Part shown: piece by piece, positions 15,175 through 20,778 of the stretch | Numbering within the stretch: position 1 is the first letter of the stretch | Layout: each line of letters opens with the position of its first letter | IMG/VR virus record: IMGVR_UViG_3300027733_000209 | Location: 1 to 23,317 of that record | Source of the DNA: a virus | DNA: 23,317 nt | Strand: one strand, 5' to 3' | The notes under the pieces: model-generated | Seen by the model: the letters and a program-made list of their open reading frames with translations, nothing else | Told to the model about the DNA's origin: nothing | The model's database searches: none | Made by a program: the position numbers and the translations under genes

Positions 15175-15222
15175 TATTATATAAAGAAAGTAAGAAACTC
15201 TTACTAAGAAAGGTGGTCTAAA

Positions 15223-15378
15223 ATGACTACACTAACAGAAACACTATATAGCACAATCGTGCACGACTTCCACAATGGTGGAGTCAAGTCCTCTTATGGA
15301 CTAGATACCTATACACGCAAGGCTCTACTCCGTGCCCTGCTATCCTCTAAGGGTTGTGAGTGTATCAACTGCCTGTGA
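15223..15378 (+). CDS. 51-aa protein with C-terminal cysteines
   Basis: First gene of the right-hand region, behind promoter 1 and an AAAGGTGG ribosome-binding site. It begins MTTLTETLYSTIVHDFHNGG and ends KGCECINCL, three clustered cysteines. The middle, SYGLDTYTRKALLRALLSSKG, is likely helical. Its stop codon lies inside the CRP-like site of the next unit. Function unknown. Confidence 0.6.
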   Translation: MTTLTETLYSTIVHDFHNGGVKSSYGLDTYTRKALLRALLSSKGCECINCL

Positions 15379-15389
15379 GGTATCTCACA
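15374..15389 (+). promoter_or_regulatory. CRP/GlxR-like palindrome, unit B
   Basis: TGTGA-GGTATC-TCACA, a perfect match to the CRP-type half-sites. Its centre is about 74.5 bases upstream of the predicted start. It overlaps the stop of the 51-aa gene. Confidence 0.7.
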
Positions 15390-15420
15390 CGCTAACCCTC
15401 CACCACTACGGCGTGTCGCC

Positions 15421-15449
15421 TTGATAATGTCAGCCCACTAGGCTACAAT
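15421..15449 (+). promoter_or_regulatory. TGTCAG-class promoter 2
   Basis: TTGATA (15421-15426), 17-base spacer, TACAAT (15444-15449), with TGTCAG at 15428-15433, 10 bases before the -10. The best -35 of the set. It drives the 15488-16283 operon. Confidence 0.75.
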
Positions 15450-15487
15450 ACTTACTATAACTACTAACGAAAAGGATAGAAAATAAA

Positions 15488-15640
15488 ATGAAGATAACTT
15501 ACTCACTATGGGACGGCGCTCAACTACTAGGCGTGGATTTCACCGCTAATAGCGCAGACGAAATGAATAAGGTCGTAGCAGACCTAATGAAAGTTTCTCG
15601 TAATGTCGTAGCACATATGCGAAAGGTAGAGCAGAACTAA
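15488..15640 (+). CDS. 50-aa protein of unknown function
   Basis: MKITYSLWDGAQLLGVDFTANSADEMNKVVADLMKV and onward. First gene of a five-gene operon, with AAAAGG upstream. A beta strand followed by a helix is likely. Its TAA shares a base with the next ATG. Unrecognised. Confidence 0.6.
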   Translation: MKITYSLWDGAQLLGVDFTANSADEMNKVVADLMKVSRNVVAHMRKVEQN

Positions 15641-15825
15641 TGTCATACGCATACAACACACGCACTAACAGCGTATCTAAATGGGAAACTATCCAAGAAG
15701 ATGTCGCAGACCAATACGCCTACCTAGATGAAGAGGTAGAGCAAGATGAAGAAGAGTTAGAGGATACAGACCTAACAGATGAGCAAGTAGATGCACTATT
15801 AGCAGATATGGAATGGGTGGCGTAA
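15640..15825 (+). CDS. Very acidic 61-aa protein
   Basis: The C-terminal two thirds (YLDEEVEQDEEELEDTDLTDEQVDALLADMEW) is strongly acidic. Small acidic phage proteins often mimic DNA or bind basic host proteins, but nothing specific is visible. Coupled by TAATG at both ends. Confidence 0.6.
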   Translation: MSYAYNTRTNSVSKWETIQEDVADQYAYLDEEVEQDEEELEDTDLTDEQVDALLADMEWVA

Positions 15826-15980
15826 TGATACCTACAGGATTTGAGTTATCTATAACTAACGAATACGGATTTGAGTTTGATAGTTTCCTAGGGGCTATCT
15901 ACTTACCTTGGCACACTATTATTCTTACTACCTTAGCGGTAATTGCTTATAAGATTTATAAAAGAAAGCGGGCTAAGTAA
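15825..15980 (+). CDS. 51-aa membrane protein
   Basis: One membrane span (WHTIILTTLAVIAYKIY) followed by a basic tail KRKRAK. Coupled (TAATG) to both neighbours. Function unknown. Confidence 0.55.
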   Translation: MIPTGFELSITNEYGFEFDSFLGAIYLPWHTIILTTLAVIAYKIYKRKRAK

Positions 15981-16093
15981 TGACTACTAATCGCTTACTA
16001 ACTACCGCCGTCCAATTACTACTAGCGGGCGTAACTATCCCGCTACTAATTGCCGTAATAAAAGATATAAAAAATGGGGGACTAAATGAGTAA
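15980..16093 (+). CDS. 37-aa membrane peptide
   Basis: MTTNRLLTTAVQLLLAGVTIPLLIAVIKDIKNGG: one hydrophobic span. Overlaps the next gene by ATGAGTAA. GGGGG for the next start lies in its end. Function unknown. Confidence 0.5.
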   Translation: MTTNRLLTTAVQLLLAGVTIPLLIAVIKDIKNGGLNE

Positions 16094-16283
16094 ATCACAA
16101 TTAGAAAAAGATTTAGAAATAAAAGAAAGTTTTATAGATTTGCTAAATGATATTTATCCTACTGTAAAAATCGGTTACTCTACATTCACACCCGCCGAAA
16201 TCTTAGAGTGTTGCGATCCCGTTGCGTTTTCTATCGGACTAATTGAGCACGAAGATTATTTAGCAGAATTAGAAGAAGAATAA
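16086..16283 (+). CDS. 65-aa protein of unknown function
   Basis: MSKSQLEKDLEIKESFIDLLNDIYPTVKIGYSTFTPAEILECCDPVAF and onward, acidic at the C-terminus. The pattern hints at a small helical protein. GGGGGA precedes the ATG. Last gene of the operon; hairpins follow directly. Confidence 0.6.
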   Translation: MSKSQLEKDLEIKESFIDLLNDIYPTVKIGYSTFTPAEILECCDPVAFSIGLIEHEDYLAELEEE

Positions 16284-16293
16284 CGGCGTGTCG

Positions 16294-16310
16294 GCTTGAC
16301 ATAGTCAAGC
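16294..16310 (+). other. Perfect hairpin after the operon
   Basis: GCTTGAC-ata-GTCAAGC follows directly on GGCGTGTCG. No T-run follows, so it is not a classical terminator. Confidence 0.5.
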
Positions 16311-16345
16311 TGGCCCGCAAAGGCACGGGGTCGGGCGTGTCGTTA
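16308..16345 (+). repeat. 38-nt direct repeat, copy 1
   Basis: Begins AGCTGGCCCGCAAAGG and ends GGGCGTGTCGTTA. Identical over all 38 bases to 17992-18029. It holds a GCCCG/CGGGC stem. Confidence 0.9.
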
Positions 16346-16383
16346 TGAACTTGTTATAAAATCCCCTGGAATTTACGGCGTGT

Positions 16384-16411
16384 CGATTTGACAGACAAAT
16401 CGGACATTTTT
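16384..16411 (+). terminator. Hairpin with T-run
   Basis: CGATTTG-acaga-CAAATCG is a 7-bp perfect stem, followed by GACATTTTT. It fits a rho-independent terminator just upstream of the unit C CRP-like site. Confidence 0.6.
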
Positions 16412-16412
16412 A

Positions 16413-16428
16413 TGTGATTAGTATCACA
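16413..16428 (+). promoter_or_regulatory. CRP/GlxR-like palindrome, unit C
   Basis: TGTGA-TTAGTA-TCACA, perfect half-sites. Its centre is about 85.5 bases upstream of the predicted start. Confidence 0.7.
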
Positions 16429-16469
16429 CGGCTTGAGCGTCTTACTATGTGGACTTACTGGCTAGTAGG

Positions 16470-16499
16470 TAGATAAATGTCAGTCCCCTAATGTATAAT
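16470..16499 (+). promoter_or_regulatory. TGTCAG-class promoter 3
   Basis: TAGATA (16470-16475), 18-base spacer, perfect TATAAT (16494-16499), with TGTCAG at 16478-16483. Confidence 0.75.
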
Positions 16500-16532
16500 G
16501 TCTACTATAACAACAACGAAAGAAGGTCAGAA

Positions 16533-16664
16533 ATGAACCTAGACGAATTCAAGGCGCACATTATCGCCACCCGTCAAGCAAGCAAGGCAGAAGCCTTGTC
16601 AGTGCTATCTGCTAAAATGTCCATAACAACAACAACGAAAGAAGGTGCCACTAATGGCAACTAA
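16533..16664 (+). CDS. 43-aa protein of uncertain status
   Basis: MNLDEFKAHIIATRQASKAEALSVLSAKM and onward, after GAAAGAAGG. It contains a second TGTCAG promoter and a second copy of the CAACAACGAAAGAAGGT leader inside its frame, and overlaps the next gene by 11 bases. It may be a genuine small gene or a leader created by duplication of the promoter unit. Confidence 0.45.
   Translation: MNLDEFKAHIIATRQASKAEALSVLSAKMSITTTTKEGATNGN
16597..16618 (+). promoter_or_regulatory. TGTCAG-class promoter 4, inside the 43-aa frame
   Basis: TGTCAG (16597-16602), exactly 10 bases, TAAAAT (16613-16618). The -35 position is poor. It is followed by the same leader as promoter 3, then the ATG at 16654. No CRP-like site of its own. 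Confidence 0.6.
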
Positions 16665-16860
16665 ACTATACACAATAGAAAACCTACTTGTAGGGAAAAA
16701 CTATCGCTCTAATTCTCGCCACTTTTCTGGTGAAATTATTTCTGCTAAGGCTCGCCCTGAAATTTGGTATGGCGATAAAACTGAAGCGTATCTAATTGAG
16801 GTTCGCACAGGCGGTCTGCGAAATAAATTCGCAACAATCGCAGTAAAGGTTGGTGAATAA
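16654..16860 (+). CDS. 68-aa protein of unknown function
   Basis: MATKLYTIENLLVGKNYRSNSRHFSGEIISAKARPEIWYG and onward, probably an all-beta small domain. I prefer the ATG at 16654 over GTG at 16645 because GAAGG lies at a proper distance only from the ATG. First gene of a seven-gene overlapping run. Unrecognised. Confidence 0.65.
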   Translation: MATKLYTIENLLVGKNYRSNSRHFSGEIISAKARPEIWYGDKTEAYLIEVRTGGLRNKFATIAVKVGE

Positions 16861-17037
16861 ATGAAAAGTTTCTCAACTGATGTAATTGACCAAAACGAAT
16901 TTTATCTTATACACGACACAACTTTTATGTGTTGTGACCAAAGTCAATTTCGCTATTCTTGTAAGGCTCACGGCGAAATGATGGGTTGCTACTTTTGCGA
17001 ATTTGATTACTCTAAAGAATGTGAGTGTGCTGAATAA
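16861..17037 (+). CDS. 58-aa cysteine-rich protein
   Basis: Seven cysteines in 58 residues: TFMCCDQ, YSCKAHGEMMGCYFCEFDY, KECECAE. The spacing (C-x7-C-x2-C) suggests a zinc finger. It follows the previous stop with no gap. Function unknown. Confidence 0.6.
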   Translation: MKSFSTDVIDQNEFYLIHDTTFMCCDQSQFRYSCKAHGEMMGCYFCEFDYSKECECAE

Positions 17038-17192
17038 TGGGATACATAGAGATTTTTCGTATGGACGATGAAGGTGCTGGCTGGGTAGATTTATCCGAAG
17101 CCACCCCCGATGAATTATTCAACATTGAATTAGGTCTAGTCAATGAAGGTGCGTTTGACGGCTCTTTATTTATGAATGGAGAAAACGAATGA
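17037..17192 (+). CDS. 51-aa acidic protein
   Basis: MGYIEIFRMDDEGAGWVDLSEATPDELFNIELGLVNEGAF and onward. Coupled by TAATG upstream and ATGA downstream. Unrecognised. Confidence 0.55.
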   Translation: MGYIEIFRMDDEGAGWVDLSEATPDELFNIELGLVNEGAFDGSLFMNGENE

Positions 17193-17353
17193 GCAAAATG
17201 AAAGAATACATAGAAATAATCGCAGCGAATTGCGATGAATGCGGTGGCGCAGGATTTTTATTTTTCGGAGACGAAAGAAATTATGATGTAGAGCCTTGCG
17301 CTTGCGTAGATGAAATTGCTGATGAACTTACAGTAGATTGGGTAAATGAATAA
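17189..17353 (+). CDS. 54-aa DnaJ-type zinc-knuckle protein
   Basis: CDECGGAGFLFFG is very like the CxxCxGxG knuckle of DnaJ zinc centres, followed by CAC, giving four cysteines. It probably binds zinc. Overlaps its neighbours by ATGA and TAATG. Function unknown. Confidence 0.6.
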   Translation: MSKMKEYIEIIAANCDECGGAGFLFFGDERNYDVEPCACVDEIADELTVDWVNE

Positions 17354-17499
17354 TGAATAAATACACTTTTGGCGTTTGGCTAGACATAGACGCAGAGGAC
17401 GAAAATCAAGCGTTATCTTTATTTGATGAGGTTGTAAAGAAAAATCCTTTTGTTTCAGACTCTTATTGTTTTGAATGGAAAGAGGTTGCTAATGTATAA
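17353..17499 (+). CDS. 48-aa protein of unknown function
   Basis: MNKYTFGVWLDIDAEDENQALSLFDEVVKKNPF and onward, a small strand-helix pattern resembling the following gene's N-terminus in style. Overlaps that gene by eight bases. Confidence 0.55.
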   Translation: MNKYTFGVWLDIDAEDENQALSLFDEVVKKNPFVSDSYCFEWKEVANV

Positions 17500-17695
17500 A
17501 ATAACTCTAGCCTATGACGGAAATGCCCCACACTGGCAGGGCGATTACTATGATGAAATGGAAGCGTGGTCAGCGTTTTTCAAATTCACCGACTGGGGAT
17601 TTGCTGATGAATTCTCAACTGTAAATATTTACACTCCCGAATTGAAATGCTACACAAAAAACTTTTATCGTAGCGGAATGGTGGTAGCAAAATGA
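17492..17695 (+). CDS. 67-aa protein of unknown function
   Basis: MYKITLAYDGNAPHWQGDYYDEMEAWSAFFKFTDWGFADE and onward, rich in aromatic residues. The ATG at 17492 is preferred because AGAGG precedes it and it overlaps the previous stop; an earlier in-frame start at 17450 lies well inside the previous gene. Unrecognised. Confidence 0.6.
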   Translation: MYKITLAYDGNAPHWQGDYYDEMEAWSAFFKFTDWGFADEFSTVNIYTPELKCYTKNFYRSGMVVAK

Positions 17696-17883
17696 TGACT
17701 CGTAAAGATTATGTTGCAACCGCAGAAATTCTAAAGTATGCAAGCAATAAAACTCACCCAGCGTTATTTTCTAAACTCGTTCACGATTTCGCAGAAATGT
17801 TTGCGAAAGATAATCCGAGATTTGATGTAACACGATTTCACGAAGCGAGCAATTATAATGTTCCTAACTTCACTTCAAGATAA
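17692..17883 (+). CDS. 63-aa protein of unknown function
   Basis: MMTRKDYVATAEILKYASNKTHPALFSKLVHDFAEMFAKDNPRFD and onward. From memory it resembles small actinophage proteins of the type DY...A-x-IL followed by FA-x-MFAxDNPRFD. Coupled by an ATGATGA overlap. Function unknown. Confidence 0.6.
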   Translation: MMTRKDYVATAEILKYASNKTHPALFSKLVHDFAEMFAKDNPRFDVTRFHEASNYNVPNFTSR

Positions 17884-17989
17884 AGTAAAACGAATTCAGG
17901 AATTGCGCCGCAGTAATGCGGCGCAACCTGTTCGCAATAAAAAAAAATATACACGCAAGATCAAACATAAAAATAAATTTGACAATTAG
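17858..17989 (+). CDS. 43-aa very basic protein
   Basis: MFLTSLQDKVKRIQELRRSNAAQPVRNKKKYTRKIKHKN and onward, strongly basic, so probably nucleic-acid binding. It overlaps the previous gene by 26 bases, and no clear ribosome-binding site is seen. A GC-rich 9-bp hairpin lies inside it. Confidence 0.5.
   Translation: MFLTSLQDKVKRIQELRRSNAAQPVRNKKKYTRKIKHKNKFDN
17903..17926 (+). other. Perfect GC-rich hairpin inside a small gene
   Basis: TTGCGCCGC-agtaat-GCGGCGCAA, nine perfect pairs, with no T-run after it (an A-run follows). Unusual within a coding frame; it may limit downstream translation or mark an mRNA end. Confidence 0.6.
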
Positions 17990-17991
17990 CC

Positions 17992-18029
17992 AGCTGGCCC
18001 GCAAAGGCACGGGGTCGGGCGTGTCGTTA
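17992..18029 (+). repeat. 38-nt direct repeat, copy 2
   Basis: Identical to 16308-16345. Here it directly precedes a CRP-like site; in copy 1 about 70 bases intervene. Confidence 0.9.
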
Positions 18030-18033
18030 CGGG

Positions 18034-18049
18034 TGTGATCAAAATCACC
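18034..18049 (+). promoter_or_regulatory. CRP/GlxR-like palindrome, unit D
   Basis: TGTGA-TCAAAA-TCACC, one mismatch. Its centre is about 63.5 bases upstream of the predicted start. Confidence 0.6.
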
Positions 18050-18076
18050 CTAGAAAGCTGGGACAGGATTGGAATA

Positions 18077-18098
18077 TGTCGGTCCATTCTGCTATACT
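18077..18098 (+). promoter_or_regulatory. TGTCAG-class promoter 5
   Basis: TGTCGG (18077-18082, one mismatch), 10 bases, TATACT (18093-18098). Because transcription would start near 18105, the GP88 gene cannot begin at the upstream frame opening (18069). Confidence 0.65.
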
Positions 18099-18125
18099 TG
18101 CCATTCAACCAACGATTGGGCTCCA

Positions 18126-18845
18126 ATGAAACTAAAACGTTCTAATGATAGAAAGGTGGCTAACCTTGTCACAAAAAATGGAAAGCAAGCCGCAATTGCT
18201 AACACGTTCGGATTACCTGCTGGAAAGAATTATTCTTGTCCTGGCGCAACGTCTATTTGCGAGAGTGTCTGCTATGCGGGAAAACTAGAAAAGTTATTTC
18301 CTGGTGTAAAAACTAATCTATTACACAATTGGTCTCTACTAAAAGACGCCGATAGCGAAACTATGGTCCGCCTATTAGAAGAGATGATTGTTGATTTTAT
18401 TGCTGATTGTGATAAGAAGAATGCGCCTAAGTTATTTCGTATCCACTGGGACGGGGATTTCTTCAATGATACTTATACATATGCTTGGAAGACTGTTATC
18501 GAAAAGCATTCCGATGTTCAATTTTGGGTTTATACACGAGTAAAGTCTGCAGCGCTTATTATCAAGGATGTTGCTAATCTTTCACTATACTATTCAACCG
18601 ATGATGAGAATAAAGAAATAGCATTCGATTTGAAAACTAATTCTAAGGTCCGCCTTGCTTATCTAGGTAAGACATTCGCTGCAACCGAAAACACAATGAA
18701 AGAATTGACGGGCAAGCCTGGCGCTAAGTGCCCTGAGAATATGAAATCAATTCCACTTATCTCTAGCAATGGGTCTGCCTGCGTATCTTGTGGCCTGTGT
18801 GTTTACGGTAAAGCGGATATTAGATTTTCTGCGAGTAAAAAATAA
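18126..18845 (+). CDS. GP88-family phage protein with conserved cysteines
   Basis: A 239-aa protein from the ATG at 18126, the first start after the predicted transcription start. It matches the actinobacteriophage gene product 88 family as I recall it: TFGLPAGKNYSCPGATSICESVCYAG (27-52), then FRIHWDGDFFNDTYTYAW (104-121), FWVYTRV (133-139), and a final CVSCGLCVYG (219-228). The cysteines form C38-x6-C45-x3-C49 and C219-x2-C222-x2-C225, which suggests an iron-sulphur or zinc centre. The biochemical function of the family is unknown to me. Coupled by TAATG to a small membrane protein. Confidence 0.8.
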   Translation: MKLKRSNDRKVANLVTKNGKQAAIANTFGLPAGKNYSCPGATSICESVCYAGKLEKLFPGVKTNLLHNWSLLKDADSETMVRLLEEMIVDFIADCDKKNAPKLFRIHWDGDFFNDTYTYAWKTVIEKHSDVQFWVYTRVKSAALIIKDVANLSLYYSTDDENKEIAFDLKTNSKVRLAYLGKTFAATENTMKELTGKPGAKCPENMKSIPLISSNGSACVSCGLCVYGKADIRFSASKK

Positions 18846-18994
18846 TGTATGACATTCTCGGATCTGCTATCGCAATTATATTAATCGCATTCTTGTGCTC
18901 ACCAATTGTGCTAGCTATATACATGTGGAATGGTGCAAAATTTGATAATGATCATGATGGCCAGGAAGATTTGCCTAATCGTTGGAATAGGTAA
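18845..18994 (+). CDS. 49-aa membrane protein
   Basis: MYDILGSAIAIILIAFLCSPIVLAIYMWNGAKFDNDHDG and onward: one long membrane span and a short acidic tail. Translated from a TAATG after GP88. Function unknown. Confidence 0.6.
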   Translation: MYDILGSAIAIILIAFLCSPIVLAIYMWNGAKFDNDHDGQEDLPNRWNR

Positions 18995-19007
18995 CGGCGT
19001 GTCGATT

Positions 19008-19019
19008 TGACAATTGTCA
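19008..19019. other. 12-bp perfect palindrome
   Basis: TGACAATTGTCA, following GGCGTGTCG. It occupies the position that hairpins take after GGCGTGTCG at 16285 and 16377. Confidence 0.5.
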
Positions 19020-19042
19020 GCTCGGCCCCTATATGTATGGGG

Positions 19043-19072
19043 TTATCCACAGGCTTACGAGAGTTATCCACA
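19043..19072 (+). promoter_or_regulatory. Two DnaA boxes in direct orientation
   Basis: TTATCCACA at 19043-19051 and again at 19064-19072. The starts are 21 bases apart, two helical turns. Both are exact consensus DnaA boxes. They lie upstream of the unit E CRP-like site. Confidence 0.75.
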
Positions 19073-19083
19073 ACCCCTGGAAT

Positions 19084-19099
19084 TGTGAGTATTATCACA
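19084..19099 (+). promoter_or_regulatory. CRP/GlxR-like palindrome, unit E
   Basis: TGTGA-GTATTA-TCACA, perfect. Its centre is about 69.5 bases upstream of the predicted start, the one site out of phase with the others. Confidence 0.7.
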
Positions 19100-19132
19100 A
19101 AAGCTGCGACACGCCGAGAATGGATTATGTAA

Positions 19133-19154
19133 TGTCAGTGGCTAATGGTAAAAT
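19133..19154 (+). promoter_or_regulatory. TGTCAG-class promoter 6
   Basis: TGTCAG (19133-19138), 10 bases, TAAAAT (19149-19154). Poor -35. Confidence 0.7.
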
Positions 19155-19183
19155 ACTCTTATCCAACCAACGAAAGGTAATCT

Positions 19184-19408
19184 ATGTCTAATCTAATGAA
19201 AGTTCCACACACAGTTGAGTTCGAGGCAATTATTGACTTGGATAAAATTCCCGCTAACTTACTACCTGCAATACTTGCACTTGATACTTATTCAGTTACA
19301 AAGATGTGCAAAGAAGCAACACTACACGCTATTGGTATGTCTAATGTATTACCACTTGCTAATGATAATAACACTTGGGCTGAAATAACTGTCAAGGAAG
19401 GTAACTAA
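19184..19408 (+). CDS. 74-aa protein of unknown function
   Basis: MSNLMKVPHTVEFEAIIDLDKIPANLLPAILALDTYSV and onward. It follows the CCAACGAAAGG leader common to this region. Probably a small alpha/beta fold. Unrecognised. Coupled by TAATG. Confidence 0.65.
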   Translation: MSNLMKVPHTVEFEAIIDLDKIPANLLPAILALDTYSVTKMCKEATLHAIGMSNVLPLANDNNTWAEITVKEGN

Positions 19409-19578
19409 TGAACCACTACGATTTTATGACTAAACTAACAAAGATTGCTCCCAACGCTTCCGACGATGTAGATAACTATGGACAGGTAATTATTTATACT
19501 CACCTAAAATACAACGACGAAACGGGAGAGTATGAAGAAATGTCCGAGAAAGATTTTGAAGATGAGGAGAATAACTAA
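19408..19578 (+). CDS. 56-aa acidic protein
   Basis: MNHYDFMTKLTKIAPNASDDVDNYGQVIIYTHLKYND and an acidic tail EEMSEKDFEDEENN. The central beta stretch could be a small sheet. Coupled by TAATG at both ends. Unrecognised. Confidence 0.6.
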   Translation: MNHYDFMTKLTKIAPNASDDVDNYGQVIIYTHLKYNDETGEYEEMSEKDFEDEENN

Positions 19579-19841
19579 TGGGACACACAACAGCGTTAGA
19601 TTTTGCAGAATTAGATTTAGAACAAGGTATTGCTATGCACTTACAAGGTAATCATTACCCGCCCGTTCCACTTTCTATGGTGCAACCTTGCATCGAGGCT
19701 ATTGACGCATACTGGGCAGATGAGTATGATAAATTGATCGAAATGCCTGAAGGCGTATCTTATCGAGGAGATAAGTTTGCACCCGCACACGCAATAGTAG
19801 AACAGCATCACTTACACGCTTGGCTACAAGAAAGTGACTAA
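19578..19841 (+). CDS. Small conserved actinophage-type protein (NHYPPVP motif)
   Basis: An 87-aa protein. TTALDFAELDLEQGIAMHLQ, followed by NHYPPVP (25-31), and EQHHLHAWL near the end resemble a small protein often seen in actinobacteriophages, as I recall. The N-terminus is helical and acidic; several histidines near the C-terminus could bind metal. Function unknown. Its stop lies in the unit F CRP-like site. Confidence 0.65.
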   Translation: MGHTTALDFAELDLEQGIAMHLQGNHYPPVPLSMVQPCIEAIDAYWADEYDKLIEMPEGVSYRGDKFAPAHAIVEQHHLHAWLQESD

Positions 19842-19848
19842 GGTCACA
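19833..19848 (+). promoter_or_regulatory. CRP/GlxR-like palindrome, unit F
   Basis: AGTGA-CTAAGG-TCACA, one mismatch. It overlaps the stop codon of the preceding gene, as in unit B. Its centre is about 74.5 bases upstream of the predicted start. Confidence 0.55.
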
Positions 19849-19878
19849 CAATAACTTTCTCAAATACTGAGATAGGGC

Positions 19879-19908
19879 TAGACAAATGTCAGACCCCAAT
19901 GCTATACT
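19879..19908 (+). promoter_or_regulatory. TGTCAG-class promoter 7
   Basis: TAGACA (19879-19884), 18 bases, TATACT (19903-19908), with TGTCAG at 19887-19892. Confidence 0.75.
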
Positions 19909-19934
19909 ATCCACTAACAAAGAAAAGAGGCAAA

Positions 19935-20114
19935 ATGACAATAGAAGGAAAACTCTATCAGGTTGGCGATTTATTCACCACCCTAAAGTCAAAGAGAACA
20001 GGTGTTATCAAAGAGATACACCCACAGGCATCTGGCTCGGTGCGTGTGCTACTGGAACTACCTAGCAAGGAAACTCGCTGGACTTCAGTATCTGCTAAAA
20101 CACTTTTAGGCTAA
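19935..20114 (+). CDS. 59-aa protein of unknown function
   Basis: MTIEGKLYQVGDLFTTLKSKRTGVIKEIHPQASGSVRVLLEL and onward, an SH3/KOW-like small beta pattern with a central Gly. I place the start at 19935, after the predicted transcription start and AAAAGAGG; a frame opening at 19899 lies inside the promoter. Unrecognised. Confidence 0.65.
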   Translation: MTIEGKLYQVGDLFTTLKSKRTGVIKEIHPQASGSVRVLLELPSKETRWTSVSAKTLLG

Positions 20115-20176
20115 TACCTAAAACGAAACAGGGACAGTTTAGAGAGTATCTAATCCAATGTCGTAAGTAAGAACTC

Positions 20177-20192
20177 TCCACCTTCGGGTGGA
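20177..20192 (+). other. TTCG-tetraloop hairpin before promoter 8
   Basis: TCCACC-TTCG-GGTGGA, six perfect pairs. It ends two bases before TGTCAG and occupies the place of a -35. Confidence 0.6.
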
Positions 20193-20194
20193 AA

Positions 20195-20216
20195 TGTCAG
20201 ACCCCCCTGCTATACT
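20195..20216 (+). promoter_or_regulatory. TGTCAG-class promoter 8
   Basis: TGTCAG (20195-20200), 10 bases, TATACT (20211-20216). No -35 and no CRP-like site upstream. Confidence 0.7.
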
Positions 20217-20251
20217 AATCAACCAACCAACCAACGAAAGGTAATAAATAA

Positions 20252-20668
20252 ATGAGCAGACAAATCACAGTAAAGGTCGCAACGACCAAAGTAATCAAGG
20301 CACTAGAGGCTCGTCTAGCAACGCTAGAAAACGATTACAACACACAGACCGCAAAGGAAGCAAAGTTCGGCAAAGCGCAAGAAGCGTGGCGCAAGGAAAT
20401 TGCTAAGTGGGCTATTGCTAACTTCTCAAAGGCTGAGAACCTTCGCACAAACTATCGTCAATGGAATAACACTCTCAATGTTGATTTTGACATCATCACA
20501 AAGGAAGGAAACTTCCCTGCTGAACCTGAAAAGGATTTTGAGGTTATCCATCAGCACCAGTATCGTGAGATGAAAGAGGACATTACAAATGCTCTCACAA
20601 TTCTCAAAATGACAGATGAGGAAACAGTAAATGCTTCCACAATGAAGCAGATTGCTAAGTATCTCTAA
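20252..20668 (+). CDS. 138-aa helical, charged protein
   Basis: MSRQITVKVATTKVIKALEARLATLENDYNTQTAKEAKFGKAQEAWRKEI and onward. The N-terminal half is a likely coiled coil. The C-terminal half has EKDFEVIHQHQYREMKEDITNALTILKMTDEETVNASTMKQIAKYL. From memory it resembles uncharacterised actinophage early proteins. It follows the CCAACCAACGAAAGG leader. Function unknown. Confidence 0.7.
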   Translation: MSRQITVKVATTKVIKALEARLATLENDYNTQTAKEAKFGKAQEAWRKEIAKWAIANFSKAENLRTNYRQWNNTLNVDFDIITKEGNFPAEPEKDFEVIHQHQYREMKEDITNALTILKMTDEETVNASTMKQIAKYL

Positions 20669-20727
20669 ATAGGTTTTGGGGGGTTAGCACACAAAGTCTA
20701 GACACCTAAACCCAAACAACCTGAGTA

Positions 20728-20760
20728 AGTTGCCAAACTGCTCTCCCTTCGGGGACAACT
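20728..20760 (+). other. Structured 5' leader with a TTCG hairpin
   Basis: An outer stem AGTTG/CAACT (20728-20732 with 20756-20760) encloses TCCC-TTCG-GGGA (20744-20755). It lies just upstream of the ribosome-binding site of the 86-aa gene. No promoter is clear in 20669-20778. Confidence 0.5.
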
Positions 20761-20778
20761 ACTAACAAAGGTAATACA

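Larger units (their letters stand above)
14832..15222. other. Gene-free divergent junction with iteron-like repeats (possible origin)
   Basis: This stretch of 391 bases has no credible gene. From left to right it holds the leaderless -10, TCTTAGG repeated two and a half times (14856-14874), TTATATATA-type 9-mers three times (14872-14898), GACCCCCC twice (14918-14933), an AT-rich tract to about 15050, an 8-bp inverted repeat CCCATATT/AATATGGG that brackets the first CRP-like site, and the first TGTCAG promoter. Transcription diverges here. The mix of direct repeats, an AT-rich tract and the strand switch is what a phage origin often looks like, but no initiator gene or replicon protein is in view. 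Confidence 0.4.
15126..19115. repeat. GGCGTGTCG intergenic motif family, eight copies
   Basis: Exact copies at 15410, 16285, 16334, 16377, 18018 and 18996 on the plus strand, and at 15126 and 19107 inverted. All lie in intergenic control regions between 15.1 and 19.1 kb. The two inverted copies share an extended match with GAGAAT just after. Possibly an operator half-site or an RNA element. Confidence 0.7.

Noticed and set aside
18069-18125. Upstream extension of the GP88 frame
   Set aside because: It contains the promoter -10 and the predicted transcription start, so it cannot be translated from that mRNA.
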